DNA from: Arthrobacter sp. 31Y
GTDB taxonomy: Bacteria > Actinomycetota > Actinomycetes > Actinomycetales > Micrococcaceae
NCBI RefSeq assembly: GCF_000526335.1
Contig: NZ_JAFW01000001.1
Span: forward strand, 1,488,001-1,552,000
Length of the DNA: 64,000 bases
Direction: 5' to 3'
Shown: positions 45,371-54,809 of the stretch, piece by piece
Layout: every line of letters begins with the position of its first letter
Numbering within the stretch: the first letter of the stretch is position 1
Notes under the pieces: generated by a model
Seen by the model: only the letters and a program-made list of their open reading frames with translations
Told to the model about the DNA's origin: nothing
The model's database searches: none
Position numbers and translations under genes: made by a program

Positions 45371-47743
45371 CTAGCGGCGGAGCTTCACCACACTTGCCTG
45401 ACCGCTGAGCCCGGCCATGTCCAGCGTCAGGGTGGTCTTGCCCGCGGCGTCCGTCCCCAGCGTGCCCGCACCTTCCTCCACGCTGGACCAGGTGCCCTCA
45501 GGCAGCGTCAGCGTGAGACTGGCAGCCTTCTGTGTTGGCTCACTGACCGCCAGGCTGAGGACATTGCCGTGCCTGGAGAAAACGATGCATGCGGGTCCCG
45601 ATGAGCCAAGGTCGCCCGCCGTCCCGGGCTTCCAGAACGTTGCGGCCGTGGTTTTCTCTGCCGTGAACTCCACCGATTGCGCAGTGGCATCGTTGCGGAT
45701 CACCACATGCTTGTTGCCCCTCGCAAGCTTGCTGCACTCCTTGGCCGAAGCCCCCGGGGCCACCAGGTACGCGTAGCTTTGCGGCGCTCCACCCGCACCG
45801 TGATCCACGTAGATGGTGGCGAAGTTCCGTTGCTGAACGGTGGTACTGCCGTTGATGTTGACTCCCGACCAACTTCCGGAGCGGCTCTCCCGGAGCACAG
45901 TCAGCGGGGAGGAATCCAGCACGGCGTAGCCACCAAATCCTTCCAGATGGACCCAGCGATCGTCACTCAGCACCACAGCGTTACCCGCCGTTTCCGCAAT
46001 GGAGCCGGACGCCGTCGTGAGTGCATTGGTGCCTTGGTGGAGGTTGCGGTGGTCAACGATTGTTTCCACGCTGGCTCCGGAAGCAGTGGTGATGTCCGCA
46101 CCGAGGCAGACGGTGACATCGCCGCTGACGAACCAGGACTTCCGCGCCGACAGGCCGGTTCGGCCGGGACCCACTAGGTGCTGCCCGACGGCGGCAACCT
46201 CACCGAGCGTGGCAGAGCCGGTCCACTCGTTGGCCGGGACGGCAGCGCCCCATTCACCTTCAACCTTGTCCGGCAAAGGCGTGGTGTCCACGGTGGTGCC
46301 GGGGAGGCGGTTGTAGTTGACGGTGGCCCAAAAGGCGTCGTCGTACTGGCCGAGGTCCGCGGTGTGGAAGTAGGTCATGCCTGAACCTGTGTGATACCCG
46401 CGGTTGTTCTCGCCATTGCCGCATTCGTACCAGGCGATGCGGTTGCTGGCCATGGACAAGGACAACGCCCAGCCGCTCCCCCGGTGAATGGTGCGGTCCA
46501 TGGCCGGGAAGACGCGGTGGCCCGGGGACTCCGGCACAGGCGCAACGCCGGCCGCCAGCAGTTCTTTGACCAAAGCTGTCCGGGGAACGCTCGCCCCTGT
46601 CAGGATGGGGCGATAGGTGTTGCGCGTGATCCAGCCGGCGCAGAGGCCCCGCCACCGGCCCGCCGTCGTGCTGTCCATGGCACGGGCAAGGAGCAGGATG
46701 GCTTCAATACTGGTGGCGGCGAGGTCATAGCCGGTGTTTGCCTCGCGGCTGATACTCCGGCCACGCACCGAATCCGCCATGGCTCCGTTGATGATGAGCG
46801 GCGCGAACGAACCCTCAACGGCGTCGAAGAAAATGCTCCGTGATGGATCGTCTACCTCGAAGCCGGTGCCGCCCAGCAGTGCAAACAGCTTGGACAGGCC
46901 GTTCAGCAGCACAACCCCATAAGAGCCGGTGTAGGGCGTGGTGCTGTGCTGGATGAACGAGCCGTCATGAAAGATCCCGTCGCCGCTGGTGACGTATTGC
47001 CATACTTGGCTGAGCCCGGCGATGGCGTGCTGGAGTTTGGGAGTGTCCGCTCCAGCCAAGGACCGGATGATTATTCCTTGGCACAGGTCCACGCGGTTCG
47101 CTCCCACTGAGGTGATTTTTCCGCGCTTGGGCGGGAACTGCAGCCACGGATCGGGGACAAAGTGGTCAATCGCTGCGGAGTAGGCCTGGATCTCAGCTGC
47201 GAAGAGCTCGGCGTGCAGTAGGACCATGGCGTCGGCCAATGCCCGAGGCACACCGATCTCCCACGACCACCAGTTGCCCACCTCTTCCTTGGTGTGGTTG
47301 TAACAGAGCGTGTTGGCATCGGCGAGGCCCGCTTTGATGTCTGCCAACACTGAGGCATCCCCAAACACGGCCGCCGTTGGTGTGGCCCAGGCCGTTGCCA
47401 GCTGGGACAGGCGGGTGTAGGTGGTCACCATCTCGGCGTCCTTGGCGAAAGACAGATCCGTGAAGACCGATGCCCGGCCGGACGCCCGGTTGAGCTTTGC
47501 CAAGGAGTCAGCGGCTTTACTGTTCAGGGCTGTGATCGCTTTTGCGAAGTCTGCGTCTCCGGATTGGATGACGGTGCGGCCGGTGATCTGGTCCACCCAG
47601 CGGTTTCGCAACGCTGCGAACTCCGTGGCATCAGGTGGGGTTTCGGCCCAGGCATTCTGGGCGAACATCGAGCTGACCACTGCTGCGAGGGACAGGGCAC
47701 CGGCACCCTGAAGCAGGGTCCTGCGGGGAAATTGAAGTGACAA
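45371..47743 (-). CDS. Polysaccharide lyase family 8 (hyaluronate/chondroitin/xanthan lyase type), Tat-exported
   Basis: A 790-residue secreted lyase. The start is a TTG at 47743 with AGGAG seven bases upstream, giving a short N-terminus with twin-arginine motif FPRRTLLQG and a hydrophobic stretch ending AQNAWA. The PL8 catalytic domain shows [15 protein letters not shown] (catalytic His and Tyr, about residues 265-275) and the conserved [12 protein letters not shown]-terminal beta domains follow. It cleaves uronate-containing polymers to unsaturated disaccharides. The sulfatase nearby favours a sulfated glycosaminoglycan such as chondroitin sulfate. Confidence 0.9.
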   Translation of the reverse strand: MSLQFPRRTLLQGAGALSLAAVVSSMFAQNAWAETPPDATEFAALRNRWVDQITGRTVIQSGDADFAKAITALNSKAADSLAKLNRASGRASVFTDLSFAKDAEMVTTYTRLSQLATAWATPTAAVFGDASVLADIKAGLADANTLCYNHTKEEVGNWWSWEIGVPRALADAMVLLHAELFAAEIQAYSAAIDHFVPDPWLQFPPKRGKITSVGANRVDLCQGIIIRSLAGADTPKLQHAIAGLSQVWQYVTSGDGIFHDGSFIQHSTTPYTGSYGVVLLNGLSKLFALLGGTGFEVDDPSRSIFFDAVEGSFAPLIINGAMADSVRGRSISREANTGYDLAATSIEAILLLARAMDSTTAGRWRGLCAGWITRNTYRPILTGASVPRTALVKELLAAGVAPVPESPGHRVFPAMDRTIHRGSGWALSLSMASNRIAWYECGNGENNRGYHTGSGMTYFHTADLGQYDDAFWATVNYNRLPGTTVDTTPLPDKVEGEWGAAVPANEWTGSATLGEVAAVGQHLVGPGRTGLSARKSWFVSGDVTVCLGADITTASGASVETIVDHRNLHQGTNALTTASGSIAETAGNAVVLSDDRWVHLEGFGGYAVLDSSPLTVLRESRSGSWSGVNINGSTTVQQRNFATIYVDHGAGGAPQSYAYLVAPGASAKECSKLARGNKHVVIRNDATAQSVEFTAEKTTAATFWKPGTAGDLGSSGPACIVFSRHGNVLSLAVSEPTQKAASLTLTLPEGTWSSVEEGAGTLGTDAAGKTTLTLDMAGLSGQASVVKLRR

Positions 47744-47811
47744 GGAGTTGCTCCTAACACTCGTGGATGGACATGGTCCGGCGTCTTTTGGCCGGGGCCC
47801 TCCACTGGCTT

Positions 47812-47827
47812 GCGTTGTAGTCAACGC
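47812..47827. promoter_or_regulatory. Dyad operator upstream of the PL8 lyase
   Basis: GCGTTGTAGTCAACGC, perfect 6-bp arms, with outer CCTCCAC/GTGGA extending the symmetry. It lies about 70 bp upstream of the lyase TTG. Confidence 0.5.
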
Positions 47828-47998
47828 GAGGTGGAAGGGAGGAATAAAGCAGTAGTGGTCACAGGCGCCACGTCGCGGAAACGTGCGAGATCGCGGGAAC
47901 GCTGCGAGATCGCTGGAGGTATCCGGGGGTATTGGCACGTTTCCAGCGAACTCGGTCCCCGGGCCCCGCCGCCCGGGCCCTTCGGTAGAGTGCTCAGC

Positions 47999-48586
47999 AT
48001 GGATGACAAAGCAACGTTGCTCCGCTATTTGCAGCTCCGGAGGGCGGACCTGCTCGGGAAACTCGACGGGCTGAGCGAATACGACGCCCGGCGGCCTATG
48101 ACGCCCACGGGCACCAGCTTGTTGGGCTTGGTGAAACATGTGGCCAGCGTTGAACTGGACTATTTCGGGGTGACTTTCGGGCGGCCAACTGGCAGGGATC
48201 TGCCCTGGCTGGCGGACGAGGCCGAACCGGATGCGGACATGTGGGTCCCTGCCACCGAGAGCCGGGAGGAGATCCTGGAGCTGCACCACTTCTCGGCCAA
48301 GCACAGCGAGGAGACCATTGAATCCCTTCCCTTGGATGCGCCAGGCGTTGTGCCCTGGTGGTCTGAGGAGAAGAAGAACGTGACGCTCCACCAAATCCTG
48401 GTTCACATGTGCGTGGAGACCTCCCGCCACGCAGGACATGCAGACATCATTCGCGAACTCATTGACGGCTCCGCGGGACAGGGGCCTGGGGATCCGAACA
48501 TCCCCGGCCGGACCGCGGAAGAATGGGCAGCCCACCGTGCACGCATTGAGCAGGCAGCAGTGGCAGCGGGACACTCCAGAGAGTAA
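47999..48586 (+). CDS. DinB/DUF664 family protein
   Basis: A 195-residue four-helix-bundle protein of the DinB-like superfamily (DUF664). The metal-binding His positions appear in [43 protein letters not shown]. Members are thiol-dependent enzymes or of unknown role. The upstream in-frame extension to 47810 is not supported; the ATG at 47999 gives normal length. It is a single gene between the lyase and the envelope cassette. Confidence 0.85.
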   Translation: MDDKATLLRYLQLRRADLLGKLDGLSEYDARRPMTPTGTSLLGLVKHVASVELDYFGVTFGRPTGRDLPWLADEAEPDADMWVPATESREEILELHHFSAKHSEETIESLPLDAPGVVPWWSEEKKNVTLHQILVHMCVETSRHAGHADIIRELIDGSAGQGPGDPNIPGRTAEEWAAHRARIEQAAVAAGHSRE

Positions 48587-48651
48587 ACCTTCACAGCCCC
48601 CGCATATGTTGGGCAAACCTCCGGCGTAGCCTTGCTCCGTAGAAATGAGGA

Positions 48652-49644
48652 ATGACTCCTCCACAGACTGAACACCGTAAGGGCGGCCGGACACGGCGCG
48701 CCGTGATCTCCGCCGTTCTGGCGGTCACTCTCTCTGCCGGGGGTGCCGCCGCCTGGGCCTTGGACCGGTTCGTGGTCCCGCACGCTGAGATCACCAACGT
48801 CTCCGAATACGAGGCAAGCCAGGCCGGTACCACAACCACAAACAGCACGACGACGGACGCTTCCTCCGCTGATACGTCCGCGAGCGCCGTGGTCACCGAT
48901 ACCTCGTACACCTCGGGCGACACGGGTGTCACCATCTCCACCGTGACCACCGGCAGCGGCGACGACACCGTGACGTACTACGTTGCCGACGTCGTGCTTG
49001 ATGATGCCACCACGCTGAAGTCGGCGTTCGCCGAAGATACGTATGGCGAGAACATCACCGAGACCACGTCCGCGATCGCCGAGGACCACAACGCGATCTT
49101 CGCCATCAACGGCGACTACTACGGCTTTCGGGACACCGGCATCGTGATCCGCAACGGCGTGGTGTACCGGGACGAGGGCGCCCGCCAGGGGCTCGCGTTC
49201 TACAAGGACGGCACCGTCAAGGTGTACGACGAAACCACCACCACCGCTGACCAGCTCATCGCGGACGGCGTGTGGAACACGCTCTCCTTCGGGCCTTCGC
49301 TGCTGGACAACGGCCAGATCGCGTCGGGCATCGAGGACGTGGAGGTTGATACCAACTTCGGTAACCACTCCATCCAAGGCGAACAGCCGCGCACAGCCGT
49401 GGGCGTCATCGATGAGAACCACTTGGTGTTCGTGGTGGTGGACGGCCGCAGTCCCGGCTACAGCGCCGGTGTCACCATGACCGGCTTGGCCCAGATCATG
49501 AAGGACCTGGGCGCCACCACCGCGTACAACGTGGACGGTGGCGGCTCCTCCACCATGTACTTCAACGGGTCCTTGGTGAACAACCCGCTTGGCGAAAACA
49601 AAGAGCGCGGCACCTCGGACATCCTCTACATCGCCCAGTCATGA
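48652..49644 (+). CDS. Membrane-anchored phosphodiester glycosidase (NAGPA domain)
   Basis: A 330-residue protein with a basic N-terminus and one membrane helix (about 15-38), then a Thr/Ser-rich linker and an extracellular phosphodiester glycosidase domain. Domain motifs are [36 protein letters not shown] and [15 protein letters not shown]. The family removes sugars linked through phosphodiesters (human uncovering enzyme, teichoic acid-type substrates). It overlaps the next gene by four bases and is the first gene of the five-gene cassette. Confidence 0.88.
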   Translation: MTPPQTEHRKGGRTRRAVISAVLAVTLSAGGAAAWALDRFVVPHAEITNVSEYEASQAGTTTTNSTTTDASSADTSASAVVTDTSYTSGDTGVTISTVTTGSGDDTVTYYVADVVLDDATTLKSAFAEDTYGENITETTSAIAEDHNAIFAINGDYYGFRDTGIVIRNGVVYRDEGARQGLAFYKDGTVKVYDETTTTADQLIADGVWNTLSFGPSLLDNGQIASGIEDVEVDTNFGNHSIQGEQPRTAVGVIDENHLVFVVVDGRSPGYSAGVTMTGLAQIMKDLGATTAYNVDGGGSSTMYFNGSLVNNPLGENKERGTSDILYIAQS

Positions 49645-50786
49645 TCATCCTGATACCGGCGTACGAGCCGGACCACCAGCTCCCAGCCCTTGTCCGCAGC
49701 CTTCAGGAAGCTGATCCGTGGCTGACCATCGTAGTGGTGGATGACGGCTCCGGGCCTGACTATAAGGACACGTTCGACGACGCCGCGCGGCTTGGGTGCC
49801 ATGTGCTCAGTTACGCCGTGAACGGTGGCAAGGGCCACGCCCTGAAGAGCGGTTTCGCTTTCATCGCCGAGCGCTTCCCGGGCCATGATGTGGTCTGTGC
49901 TGACAGCGATGGGCAGCACGCAGTGGCCGATATTCTTGCCGTTGCCCACCGCGTCCGCCATGTCACGGCGTCGATGGTCCTGGGCTGCCGGAACTTCACC
50001 GGTGACGTTCCCGCCCGGAGCAGGTTCGGCAATACGGTGACCCGGTGGCTGTTCAGGCTTGCCACGGGCCAACGGATCACGGACACGCAAACGGGCCTCC
50101 GCGGTTACCGGGCTGACATGCTCCCTTGGCTGCTGACGGTTCGCGGTCAGCGCTACGAGTACGAACTCAACGTCCTCCTGGAGGCGAAACAAGCCGGCTA
50201 TGGCATCCACAGTGTCCAGATCGCCACCGTCTATCTGGACGATAACTCGGGTTCACACTTCCGCCCTGTGGCCGACTCGATCACGATCTATGCGCCCCTG
50301 CTGAAGTTCCTTGGCTCGTCATTGTCCGCTTTTGTGGTGGACCTGGTGATGTTCCTGCTCCTGAGCGCTGTGACGGACTCCCTTTTGCTGGCGGTGGTGG
50401 GGGCCCGGTTGGTGAGCGCCACTGTGAACTTCATGATCAACCGACGCCTGGTGTTTGAGCACGGCAGGGACACCTCGTTGCGTGCCGCAGCTTCCGGCTA
50501 TGTGGCGCTGGTGGCGGTCCTGCTGGCCGCCAACTACGCCGCTATCTGGGCGCTCACCTCACTCTCGGTTCCGGACCTGCCCGCCAAAATCCTCACCGAA
50601 GCCGCCTTGCTTGGTGTCAGCTACGCCGTGCAGCACCGCTTCCTCTTCGTCCGCAAGGCGCGGTCCACGCCAACGGAAGCAGTCGCCGTCGAAACACATA
50701 TCCCAGCCTTGGTCCGGGCACAGTTTCAGCACAGCCTCGCCGGGAAAAGTGGAGATCAATCCCCCAAGAGATTCCGGAGTAACTGA
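49641..50786 (+). CDS. Glycosyltransferase family 2 fused to GtrA-like membrane domain
   Basis: A 381-residue fusion. Residues 1-220 are a GT2 domain ([19 protein letters not shown], the metal-binding ADSDGQH, then DTQTGLRGYR), as in polyprenyl-phosphate sugar synthases. Residues 225-360 are a four-helix GtrA domain that may flip the lipid-linked sugar. It starts in an ATGA overlap with the glycosidase gene and shares its last base with the next gene. It probably makes and flips a polyprenyl-phosphate sugar for envelope decoration. Confidence 0.88.
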   Translation: MIILIPAYEPDHQLPALVRSLQEADPWLTIVVVDDGSGPDYKDTFDDAARLGCHVLSYAVNGGKGHALKSGFAFIAERFPGHDVVCADSDGQHAVADILAVAHRVRHVTASMVLGCRNFTGDVPARSRFGNTVTRWLFRLATGQRITDTQTGLRGYRADMLPWLLTVRGQRYEYELNVLLEAKQAGYGIHSVQIATVYLDDNSGSHFRPVADSITIYAPLLKFLGSSLSAFVVDLVMFLLLSAVTDSLLLAVVGARLVSATVNFMINRRLVFEHGRDTSLRAAASGYVALVAVLLAANYAAIWALTSLSVPDLPAKILTEAALLGVSYAVQHRFLFVRKARSTPTEAVAVETHIPALVRAQFQHSLAGKSGDQSPKRFRSN

Positions 50787-51496
50787 TGAACACCATCATC
50801 CTCATAGCGGCAGACCTGGCCGCCATCACCATTTTGACGCTCGCCCTCTACCTCCGCCGGCACCGGCGCCGCGACCTGGTTGTCTCGTACCTGGGCATGA
50901 ACGTCGGTGTCCTGGCAGTTGCCACAGCATTGTCCGGTTCGGCCGCTGGTGTTGGCTTGGGACTGGGTCTGTTTGGTGTTCTCTCCATCATCCGGCTCCG
51001 GTCCACCGAACTCGCCCAACACGAGGTGGCCTACTACTTCTCGGCGCTGGCGCTGGGCTTGATCGCGGGCATCGGCGTCGAGCCGCTCTGGCTGACCCTG
51101 TCGCTCATGGCACTGGTCCTGCTGGTGATGTTCGTCGGCGACAACCCCCGGGTCCTTCCCGCCTACCGCCACCAGATCGTGGTGCTGGACCGGGCCATTA
51201 ACAGCGAGCCCGAGCTCTACGCCCGGCTGGAGGAAGTCCTCAACGGCACAGTTCATTCGGCAACCATCCAGGAATTGGACATGGTCAACGACAAGACGAT
51301 CGTTGATGTCCGGTACGCAGTCCGCCCCCTCCACCAGGACCTGTCCCAGCCGCGGCACGCACAGCTTGGCTTCAATCAGCCTGCCGGGGCGCTGACCCCG
51401 GCGCCGGAGGAACTCCCGGGCCACGCACCCCAGCAAACCCAGCCCGCACCCCAGCAAACCCAGCAGTCCGTACCCACCTCGGCCGGTGTCGCATGA
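50786..51496 (+). CDS. DUF4956 membrane protein
   Basis: A 236-residue protein with about four membrane helices in the first 115 residues. The DUF4956 hallmark GLFGVLSIIRLRSTELAQHEVAYYFSALALGLI is present (at residues 69-101). A soluble C-terminal part ends in a Pro/Gln-rich tail with a duplicated QQTQPAPQQTQ. DUF4956 genes regularly accompany VTC-domain genes, as here. It overlaps neighbours on both sides. The function is unknown; it may form a membrane channel or anchor for the VTC partner. Confidence 0.87.
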   Translation: MNTIILIAADLAAITILTLALYLRRHRRRDLVVSYLGMNVGVLAVATALSGSAAGVGLGLGLFGVLSIIRLRSTELAQHEVAYYFSALALGLIAGIGVEPLWLTLSLMALVLLVMFVGDNPRVLPAYRHQIVVLDRAINSEPELYARLEEVLNGTVHSATIQELDMVNDKTIVDVRYAVRPLHQDLSQPRHAQLGFNQPAGALTPAPEELPGHAPQQTQPAPQQTQQSVPTSAGVA

Positions 51497-52281
51497 GCCG
51501 CATCGACGCCGAACCGATCATGCCGCAACTGGGCCAGCTTCCCGCCGTCGGACTTGAAGAGCTCACCGCGGAAGCCGCGCTGCTGACCCGGGTTGATCGG
51601 AAGTATCTGGTTCCGTCGGCAACGGCCCGCAAGATCCTCAGCACGTTCAGCACCGAAGCCCGGGTGCTGGAAATGGACGGGAAGCGGACCTTCGACTACG
51701 ACTCCGTCTACTTCGACACACCCGGCTTGGACAGCTACATGCTGGCCGCGCATGGCAGGCGCCGTCGGTTCAAGGTCCGCACCCGAACCTATGTGGACAG
51801 CGCGGTGAGTTTCCTGGAGGTCAAGACCGAAGGCGCCCGCGAGGCCACCGTCAAAGAACGCATCCCCTACGAGTTGGACGACCGCGACCGGTTGACCGAG
51901 GAGGGGCTGGCGTACGTCAACGAGACACTCGCGGCCACCATCGGCGATGTCGCGTTCGGCCCGCTGGAGCCCGTGCTTTCCACCCGTTACGACCGCACCA
52001 CCTTGTACCTTCCCGAATCCGGCAGCCGCGCGACCATCGACACCGACGTCACCTGGCAGAGTCCCGATGGCCAGCCCTGGGTTTTGGACAACGCCGTGGT
52101 GGTGGAGACGAAGTCCGGCTCCGCTCCCGGCCCCTTGGACAGGCACTTGTGGGCACATGGCGTCCGCCCTTGCCGCATCTCCAAGTTCGCCACCGGCATG
52201 GCCGCCCTCCATCCCGAGCTGCCGGCCAATCGATGGAACCAAACCCTCCGGCGCAGGATGCCCCTGCGCCCCGTCCACTGA
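51493..52281 (+). CDS. VTC-domain protein (polyphosphate polymerase-like)
   Basis: A 262-residue protein with the tunnel-fold VTC domain. Basic and acidic residues lining the tunnel are visible: TRVDRKYLVP, YDSVYFDTP, HGRRRRFKVRTRTY, FLEVKTEGAREATVKERIPY, VVVETKSG and CRISKFATGM. In yeast the VTC core makes polyphosphate from ATP. Bacterial members with DUF4956 have no established product. It is translationally coupled to DUF4956. Confidence 0.87.
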   Translation: MSRIDAEPIMPQLGQLPAVGLEELTAEAALLTRVDRKYLVPSATARKILSTFSTEARVLEMDGKRTFDYDSVYFDTPGLDSYMLAAHGRRRRFKVRTRTYVDSAVSFLEVKTEGAREATVKERIPYELDDRDRLTEEGLAYVNETLAATIGDVAFGPLEPVLSTRYDRTTLYLPESGSRATIDTDVTWQSPDGQPWVLDNAVVVETKSGSAPGPLDRHLWAHGVRPCRISKFATGMAALHPELPANRWNQTLRRRMPLRPVH

Positions 52282-52310
52282 CTTTCCCTCCACAGACTTA
52301 GGAATCCACC

Positions 52311-53912
52311 ATGCGCTCCTTCCGCACGTCCCTTTCCGTTGCCGCCGTCGCCCTGGCCATCTCCCTGGCCGGCTGCTCCACCGCCGCCACCAGTTCAACG
52401 TCCACCGGCAGTACCGGCACCACTGGCACGTCGACCAGCACCACCCAGCAGGCAGTCACGGCCACCACCATCGAAGAAGACACCCACTACGACAGCGACG
52501 ACCTCACCTGGGACGCCGCAACAGAAGTGGCAATCAGCCTGTCCGACGGCGGCAGCAAAGTGACGTCGTCGTCCTCCACCGGGGTGGCCGTTGACGGCAA
52601 CACCGTCACCATCAGCGCCGCCGGAACGTACCGCCTCAGCGGCTCCCTCAGTGACGGGCAGATCGTGGTGGCTGCGGGAGAAGAGGATACGGTGCGCATC
52701 ATCCTGGACGGCGTGGAACTGGGTAACTCCTCAGGCTCACCGTTCGTAGTGCAGAGCGCGGACGAAGCGATCGTGTACTTGGCGGATGGCACCACCAACA
52801 CGTTGACGGACGCCACCACCTACGCCGATCAGGGTGAGGATGCTCCCAACGCGGCCCTCTACTCCATGGCAGACCTGACCATTGCCGGCACGGGATCCCT
52901 GACTGTCAACGGGAAGTCCAACGACGGAATCGTCTCCAAGGACGGTTTGGTGATGGCCGCGGGCAAAGTCACCGTGGACGCGGTGGACGACGGCATCCGG
53001 GGCAAGGACTACACCGTGCTGCTGGACGGCGCCTACCAAGTAACCGCGGGTGGGGACGGCGTGAAGGCTGACAACGAGACTGACGAAGGCCGTGGTTGGC
53101 TCTTGGTCAGCGGCGGCTCGTTGACAGTCAACGCGGGAGACGACGGCGTGAAAGCCTTTAATACGCTGACAGTCAGTGGCGGAAGCGTCACCGTTGCCGA
53201 GTCCGAGGAGGGGCTGGAGGCGCAGCACATCGCCATTACCGGCGGCGAAGTTTCCGTCACGGCGAACGACGACGGCGTGAACGCCTCGGGCGGCTCGTCC
53301 ACCAGTACCGATAATGGCGCGGCCGCTGGCGGGATGGGCGGACCCGGCGGTGGGGGCATGGGCGGCGGCGAAACGGTGGGCGACTACACCGTGGACGTCT
53401 CCGGTGGAACGCTGACCATTAACTCGGAGGGCGACGGGCTGGATTCCAACGGAAACGCCACCATCTCCGGCGGCACCGTGGTGGTCAACGGTCCCACCAA
53501 CGATGGCAACGGCGCGCTGGACGTGAACGGTGAACTCACCGTGACCGGCGGAACCGTTGCAGCGGCAGGCAGTGCCGGGATGGCGGTGACCCCGGGGACC
53601 TCGTCCACGCAGTCCGGTGTGCAGCTGACCTTCAGCTCGTCGGTGTCAGCAGGCACTCCGGTGCACATTGTTGACTCGGCCGGGGCCGTGGTTGCGACGT
53701 TCGTGACCACCAAGACCAGCGCATCCCTGGTGTATTCGTCCTCGGCCATCACCAACGGAGCCACGTACACCGTGTACACGGGTGGCAGTGCTGATGCTGA
53801 TTCCGGTGTGACAACGGGGTCCATCGCCGGTGCCGAGGAGCAGGAAAGCGTCACCGCAGGCGAGTACACCCAGGCTCAGGGTCCGGGAGGTGGCGGCGGC
53901 GGCCGCTGGTAG
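52311..53912 (+). CDS. Secreted carbohydrate-binding-domain lipoprotein (Cthe_2159-like)
   Basis: A 533-residue lipoprotein. The signal peptide ends SLAGC and is followed by a Ser/Thr/Gly-rich linker. From residue 90 come repeated beta-helix rungs with the pattern GG-x-hydrophobic-T-V/I-x-A-x-D-D/E-G (for example VTVDAVDDGIRGKD, SLTVNAGDDGVKAF, GEVSVTANDDGVNA), typical of the Cthe_2159-type calcium-binding beta-solenoid that binds acidic polysaccharide. A Gly-rich loop interrupts it near residue 345. AGGA precedes the ATG. Last gene of the cassette. Confidence 0.85.
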   Translation: MRSFRTSLSVAAVALAISLAGCSTAATSSTSTGSTGTTGTSTSTTQQAVTATTIEEDTHYDSDDLTWDAATEVAISLSDGGSKVTSSSSTGVAVDGNTVTISAAGTYRLSGSLSDGQIVVAAGEEDTVRIILDGVELGNSSGSPFVVQSADEAIVYLADGTTNTLTDATTYADQGEDAPNAALYSMADLTIAGTGSLTVNGKSNDGIVSKDGLVMAAGKVTVDAVDDGIRGKDYTVLLDGAYQVTAGGDGVKADNETDEGRGWLLVSGGSLTVNAGDDGVKAFNTLTVSGGSVTVAESEEGLEAQHIAITGGEVSVTANDDGVNASGGSSTSTDNGAAAGGMGGPGGGGMGGGETVGDYTVDVSGGTLTINSEGDGLDSNGNATISGGTVVVNGPTNDGNGALDVNGELTVTGGTVAAAGSAGMAVTPGTSSTQSGVQLTFSSSVSAGTPVHIVDSAGAVVATFVTTKTSASLVYSSSAITNGATYTVYTGGSADADSGVTTGSIAGAEEQESVTAGEYTQAQGPGGGGGGRW

Positions 53913-54016
53913 AAGAGCGCGGCTTCCTGACCTCTTTTGAAGCCCCAAGCGCCCTGATACAACCCATTTAGGCTGCATTTGGGCCGCCCTCGATTCAAAG
54001 AGGGTCACCAAGCCAC

Positions 54017-54056
54017 AGCGCCCGACGACGGTACTCAAGCACCGCCGTCGGGCGCT
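54017..54056 (+). terminator. Terminator after the envelope cassette
   Basis: AGCGCCCGACG-A-CGGT and ACCG-CCGTCGGGCGCT arms with single-base bulges, about 105 bp after the last stop. The rest of 53913-54201 holds no credible gene. Confidence 0.65.
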
Positions 54057-54201
54057 CCCGCACGAGCAGCCCAACCTTGGCAAGCCTCCCCCGCAAACTT
54101 GATGCGAACTTGAGCCAATCGAAAAGCTTCCTTGATATAGCAGCGCCACGCTGGAAGTACGAAGCACCCATACACAGGGGTTGCGGCAACGAATTTCAAG
54201 T

Positions 54202-54702
54202 ATGAAACACGACGATGTGGGGGAAGCAATGGAACAGGCATCAGCACTAACCGAGGTGGTGTCCATCAAGGGCATCATCCAGGACCAGAACCCCGTGGAT
54301 TTCTACGCGCTGGGTGTCGCGGGATGCATCGACCGGCTTGCAGCACCACTTCGTCGCGAGGGCGTCACAGTCCATTGGCACACTCCGCATCACGGCATCG
54401 AGATCTCCTCCACAGCCGCCGCCCTCCTCTATCACGTGGCCCAAGAGACCTTCAGCAACACCCTCAACTACGCGAATGCCAGCGAGCTCACCGTCCGCCT
54501 CAACGCCGTCTACCACGGCATCCAGCTCACCGTCACGGATGATGGCAGCGGGTTTGAAATCCACGCCGCACCCAGTGGCCGGCGGCACGGCTTCGGTTTG
54601 TTGCTGATGTCGATTGCAGTCCACGACGCCGGAGGAACGGTAGACATCGACTCCGCCGTTGGGCGGGGCACCAGTGTGAGGGTGACGCTGCCGCTGGATT
54701 GA
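54202..54702 (+). CDS. Orphan HATPase_c protein (sensor kinase ATPase domain only)
   Basis: About 166 residues. The C-terminal 100 are a GHKL ATPase of the NarX/DesK-type kinases: N-box VAQETFSNTLNYANAS, G1 DDGSGFE, G2 GRRHGFGLLLM and the final GRGTSVRVTLPL. No dimerisation/phosphoacceptor His domain, sensor or response regulator is present. The start is uncertain (ATG 54202, or ATG 54229 with GGGGGA). It could be a remnant of a kinase or a stand-alone anti-sigma-like ATPase. An in-frame stop at 54133 blocks any longer N-terminus. Confidence 0.7.
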   Translation: MKHDDVGEAMEQASALTEVVSIKGIIQDQNPVDFYALGVAGCIDRLAAPLRREGVTVHWHTPHHGIEISSTAAALLYHVAQETFSNTLNYANASELTVRLNAVYHGIQLTVTDDGSGFEIHAAPSGRRHGFGLLLMSIAVHDAGGTVDIDSAVGRGTSVRVTLPLD

Positions 54703-54809
54703 GTCCTATTTGGGACCATTTTTGGGAGCCCTACCCGTAGCCGCGCAGCTTTGCCGGACGTATTCTGTAGCTACTTTTCAGCCGGGTTATCCCTACGGAT
54801 TGGCACGAA

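Noticed and set aside
47744..48694. N-terminal extension of the PL8 lyase to 1107 residues
   Set aside because: It would overlap the DinB-like gene antisense and bury the Tat signal; TTG 47743 with AGGAG fits better.
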